Shown here in pieces: positions 60,582 through 64,000 of a stretch of DNA of 64,000 bases (the stretch's first letter is position 1; each line of letters begins with the position of its first letter). The notes beneath the pieces are model-generated. The model did not search any database and was not told where the DNA came from. It worked only from the letters and a program-made list of their open reading frames with translations. Source of the stretch: Grifola frondosa (Eukaryota > Basidiomycota > Agaricomycetes > Polyporales > Grifolaceae). The translations under genes were made by a program, and so were the position numbers. The stretch spans positions 248,001 through 312,000 of the forward strand of contig LUGG01000007.1 in assembly GCA_001683735.1 (NCBI GenBank), read 5' to 3'.

Positions 60582-62343
60582 TTAGAGAGCGACGCACGAC
60601 CCATCGTCAACCACACCGAATCTCTCCCTTTCTTCCAACACCCGACACCTCGTTCTCAAGTCCACCACCTCGCTCGTCTCGAGCGCTTTGCGTCGCCCGC
60701 GCTCCTGCATCCTCAGTCTTGTCAACAGCGGGAGAACGGCCTGCACTTCTGTCCACCCGGTATACCATTCTGACGCACGTCGATGAATGTCCGTCAGGAG
60801 CGCTAAATCTTCGTCAGTCACCGCTACTACGCCCTCAAATCCATCTGGCCAGCTCAGACCGGCGTTCATCTCACAGCCAAGAGGACACAATTGACTGAGG
60901 AACAGCGCAACTGGACCAGGCTCTGAAATGGTCGACAGGCCAACGCTCAGGATATCGAGGTGACGGAATGGAACAAGTGGACCCTTCTCAGTAAGTTCCT
61001 TCGAGTATTCGTCCAAATTTGCTGCGGACCCGGAGAGGTATAGACCAAGTTGGCGGAGGTTAGGACAATGGCGCGCGAAGGGGATGAGCGCCCGAAGATC
61101 GATGGGAGGCTCTTCCAAAGCGGGCATGGGGTCGCAATTGAGCATGAGCACCTCGAGGGAGGGCCATCTTGACGCGAGTTCTTCAATCTCATCATACGAG
61201 ATGACGAGAGGAAGATCCCACATGAGCTCGAATGCGACCAAGTTGGGGACACGTCAAAATAGGACGAAGAGCGCTGAAGGTGAGACGTTCGCCTCTGAAG
61301 TTCGTTTCGCGTGTGTTTGGAGCGCCTGCGAAGTCGATGTAGAGGTGAGTCAGGAGCTGGCAATTTTCTGCCACAGCGTTGAGAAATTCTGTGAGGACCG
61401 GTGGAGGAACGATGGCGAGAACATGGAGGTACAGCGATTGCAAATTCGTTGGAGCAAAACTAGATTGAAGGAATCGCGTCATGTCCTCAACCCGTGCACT
61501 GAGCGAGAGGTCCCAGAGAGCGGGAAATGCGCCCGGTTCGAGACAGGGTGCAAAATGTAAGACGTCATCTATAAGGCCCATGCCCTGAGCGACCACGAAT
61601 TCGAACTGAATGGTCCCAATATGCTGATTCCTAGATAATGTTTCGATTACCTTGGACGTCAGGGTGTAGATAGGCATGACGAGTTTTTGTAGTCTGGGTA
61701 GCCCTCGGAAGAGTTCGATTAGATCGTTTTCGATTTCAACTGCAGAAAGAGAGAAGCAGAGGTCCAGATGAGTGAGTTGGGGCATGCGAAGGACGACATC
61801 CTTGAAAAATGACCCTAGTGAATCCGATTCCCAGAGGCGGACAGCGAAGTGTCTAACATTCTCGTGCATCAACATGACGGATAGCCGCATGCGATCGACG
61901 CCAATAGCAAGCCACTCCAGCTCGTGCAAGCGGGCAAGATGTTCAGTGTCGGTCTGGTGCGGGCGATCTCGTCGAATACATGTGGCCCCATGAGTGTGCG
62001 GTCCATAGTAAATGAGAGCGATCGAACGCGGCCAGCATAACGACTGAATCGTTTCCAGTCATCTGGTTCGATAGTCCTACTGAAGCCCTGTATCCAGTGG
62101 TCATCAGAATTAATAGTTACGCTGAAAGAAAATACTGACATGATGGGGAGATGGAGAGTTCACCGCCACAATGGGAGCTAACAAGCCAAACAGACGAGGC
62201 AGATCGTCCACCTTTCTCCATAATGCATCCAACGCGACGTCAGACCATCGTTTGCAGACGCATGCATTGTTAGCGTTATCCTTCTCTTGCATGAAGCCGA
62301 ATACAAGCTCGAGGATCTCCGGAATTTCAAGGACGCGATGCAT
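60582..62343 (-). CDS. F-box protein with leucine-rich tail
   Basis: Two exons, 62343-62140 and 62087-60582, give about 570 residues. The start MHRVLEIPEILELVFGFM and ACVCKRWSDVALDALWRKVD are the F-box-like N-terminus of a very large mushroom family. The next exon starts SRTIEPDDWKRFSRYAGRVR. Leucine-rich repeats follow: HLDLCFSLSAVEIENDLIEL, LPRLQKLVMPIYTLTSKV, LWDLSLSARVEDMTRFL, VAFELMWDLPL and LRQLGLYLSGSAAN. The product should link substrates to SCF ubiquitin ligases. Two frame changes occur: one base missing near 61927-61937 and one extra base near 61238-61245, so the frame is restored at the end. Upstream in-frame ATGs also exist within the leader. Confidence 0.8.
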
Positions 62344-63035
62344 TGTAGATTCGTAACCAAATGAAGGCGCCATTATAGGTGCAAGGATGCCGGCCACGAC
62401 CGACTTTTGGTGAATTCTGAGAGCCATGTTACTGTGAGATATTCTGCATATAATCCCTCTATCGATTCTAACACAAAATAACACGTACAGCAAAACAGAG
62501 ATCAAACGCCTTCCTCAAAGTAACGCCACTACAAACTAGGCTTCGGTAGAAATGGCTTCAAGGGGGACCAAGAGCAAATTTGATAAACTCAGACTCCAAG
62601 TGTTATGTAGAGTGTTCAATCTTGAAAAGGCACTTCAACCAAGAACTAATAAGAAGGAAGTGTGGTGGAGGTTCAAGCTTCAAGACAACCACTAGGAAAA
62701 AGGCGCTCATCAGACACGATCACGTGATGTGAAAAATTGGCCAGGCAACTTTTGGTTGTGTTGGAAAATATATTCATGTGGTTGTGAGTTTCGTTCTCCA
62801 TTTCTAACGGTCGGTTGTGTTTCTTCCATTTGGATTTACCTCTTATTTTCCCCTATGCTGTGATTCCAGGTATCGGCGGATTGGACGTGGGAATAAGTAC
62901 TCGTGCGTATCAATGCACGCCAAACGTGAGCATGAACCTTAAGCTTGAAAGCTTTACTGGCATTCGCTCTGTGTTAAGCATCTCACCAAGTCTCTTCGCC
63001 TGCGCTGAACAGTATGTGGCGACTACCGGCTAGCA
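62344..63035. other. Divergent intergenic region between two F-box-like genes
   Basis: No gene recognised between the F-box start at 62343 (minus) and the plus-strand remnant at 63036. Confidence 0.4.
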
Positions 63036-64000
63036 GACGTTACCACCTGAGCCCCTTGATCATATTTCTGACTACCTCCGTCATGACCTTGCATCGCTCA
63101 GATTTTCCGCTCTTACTATTGCACTTGGCTTGCGTGGTCACGACGTCAATGTTCAACAGCATTACTCTGAACTCGCAATCTATTTCTCGTTTCCAAGATT
63201 GTCTCCGCCACTCCCCTGACCTTGGAATGTTCGTGCAATAACTCGAATGTTCCAAGGGAAAGCCATTCTGGATGGGAACCCTTCCTTCTCCTGTCCAGCG
63301 GACGGCCGGCTCTGACGAGATTATTTCTAAAGGGAGGCACCAGCCAGCCGGACTGCGTCTGGCAACTTTCGAGCCTGGTGGAGGTCACTTTTCCGATCGC
63401 TCTTTCCCCTCATTGAACCATTTCGTCGCCTTCAGTTGTTCCCTGCCTCTACTCGAATCTATTGCATGTCATCGCGGACAAACGGGCCGATGTGCATCCA
63501 TCAGTATCACCTACTTCAGCGACTAGGCTCAAAATAATTGACCTTGACGGCGACGTCACCTCCTTTGATCATGCAATGTTCATCGATTACTTGCAAGAGG
63601 CGCACAGCAGCGTCTTGAGTCCCTCATCCTACTCCAGTTCGGGAGGACGGTCCCCCAAGCCTGGGCAAAAATTATGCGTGCGATTGGACCAATCCAGCGC
63701 CATATCGCCCTGTTCGTGTCGTCCCGTGCATTCCACGACAATCCACGTCTGCAAGGTTCGTGTCTCGAAATCTGTACCTCGGTGCGATATAAACGCTGAC
63801 GCTGCATTTGCAACTCGGCGGCTGTTGGGAGCATTCTTTAGCATGGCGCCTTGCACCGAGCGCTCCTTGAAGTACGGTCCCATCGCCACTTTTTCGAGGC
63901 GTAAAGATAACGCCTTGTTTCACCATTGATCGCGCTGCTGCGGCAGATCACCTCTCCGCAGTTCGAATCCCTGTCCATCCCCATCTTCTCCTTCAACTTA
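63036..64000 (+). pseudogene. F-box-like gene remnant running off the window
   Basis: Near 63045 the plus strand reads LPPEPLDHISDYLRHDLASL, the standard mushroom F-box-like start. The next block, MFNSITLNSQSISRFQDCLR with HSPDLGMFV (63150-63238), is in another frame, and a leucine-rich block LRLATFEPGGGHFSDRSFPS in a third. Multiple frame changes and no introns to explain them indicate a decayed copy or local errors. The end is outside the window. It belongs to the same broad family as the tandem copies at 25-29 kb. Confidence 0.5.

Noticed and set aside
63955..63970. GTTCGAATCCC, a B-box-like sequence near the window end
   Set aside because: No A-box, anticodon loop or acceptor stem lies at the right distance; it falls inside the F-box-like remnant.

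Overview
This window looks like nuclear DNA of a basidiomycete fungus, most likely an Agaricomycete and probably a wood- or litter-decaying polypore relative. The evidence is dense short introns (about 45-70 bp, GT-AG), F-box and HET-domain genes typical of mushroom genomes, a class I hydrophobin, a Helitron fragment of fungal type, and a GH7 cellobiohydrolase with a C-terminal cellulose-binding module. No rRNA, credible tRNA, CRISPR or bacterial-type operon was seen.

Layout. 0-5 kb: the end of a lineage-specific hypothetical gene, a broken F-box gene and a degenerate class 3 lipase. 5.7-8.2 kb: BRF1, the TFIIIB subunit of RNA polymerase III. 9.6-11.3 kb: an intact HET-domain gene. 12.6-14.9 kb: an 11-exon cytochrome P450. 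15.1-15.3 kb: a 231-bp MITE-like element. 16.5-18.0 kb: a multi-pass membrane protein, converging on uricase (18.3-20.1 kb). 20.9-24.5 kb: two tandem membrane-anchored METTL24-like methyltransferases. 25.4-29.2 kb: a tandem duplication of an F-box gene with its upstream region. 30.1-33.5 kb: an alpha/beta hydrolase converging on cellobiohydrolase I. 35.6-36.6 kb: a Helitron-type fragment. 37.6-39.2 kb: a second HET-like gene. 40.6-47.1 kb: a secreted protein, an esterase/lipase-like hydrolase, a SET-family C-terminal fragment, an ankyrin protein and a small Cys-rich secreted protein. 50.8-51.3 kb: a hydrophobin. 51.9-54.9 kb: a probable Lys/Glu-rich protein. 55.5-59.2 kb: a GH29 alpha-L-fucosidase. 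60.6-64 kb: an F-box gene and an F-box-like remnant that runs off the end.

No co-regulated cluster is evident. The themes are plant-polymer attack (CBH1, GH29, esterases), aerial surface (hydrophobin), self/non-self recognition or heterokaryon biology (HET), expanding F-box families, and two housekeeping genes (BRF1, uricase).

A cross-cutting feature matters for anyone using this sequence. When exons are placed by splice sites and family conservation, many genes fit in frame except for isolated single-base shortages, or rarer extra bases, often in short homopolymers. This includes BRF1, which should be essential. Several other genes (CBH1, both alpha/beta hydrolases, the first HET gene, the second tandem F-box copy) are perfectly in frame. 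The simplest reading is uncorrected assembly indels rather than mass pseudogenisation, but reads are needed to decide.
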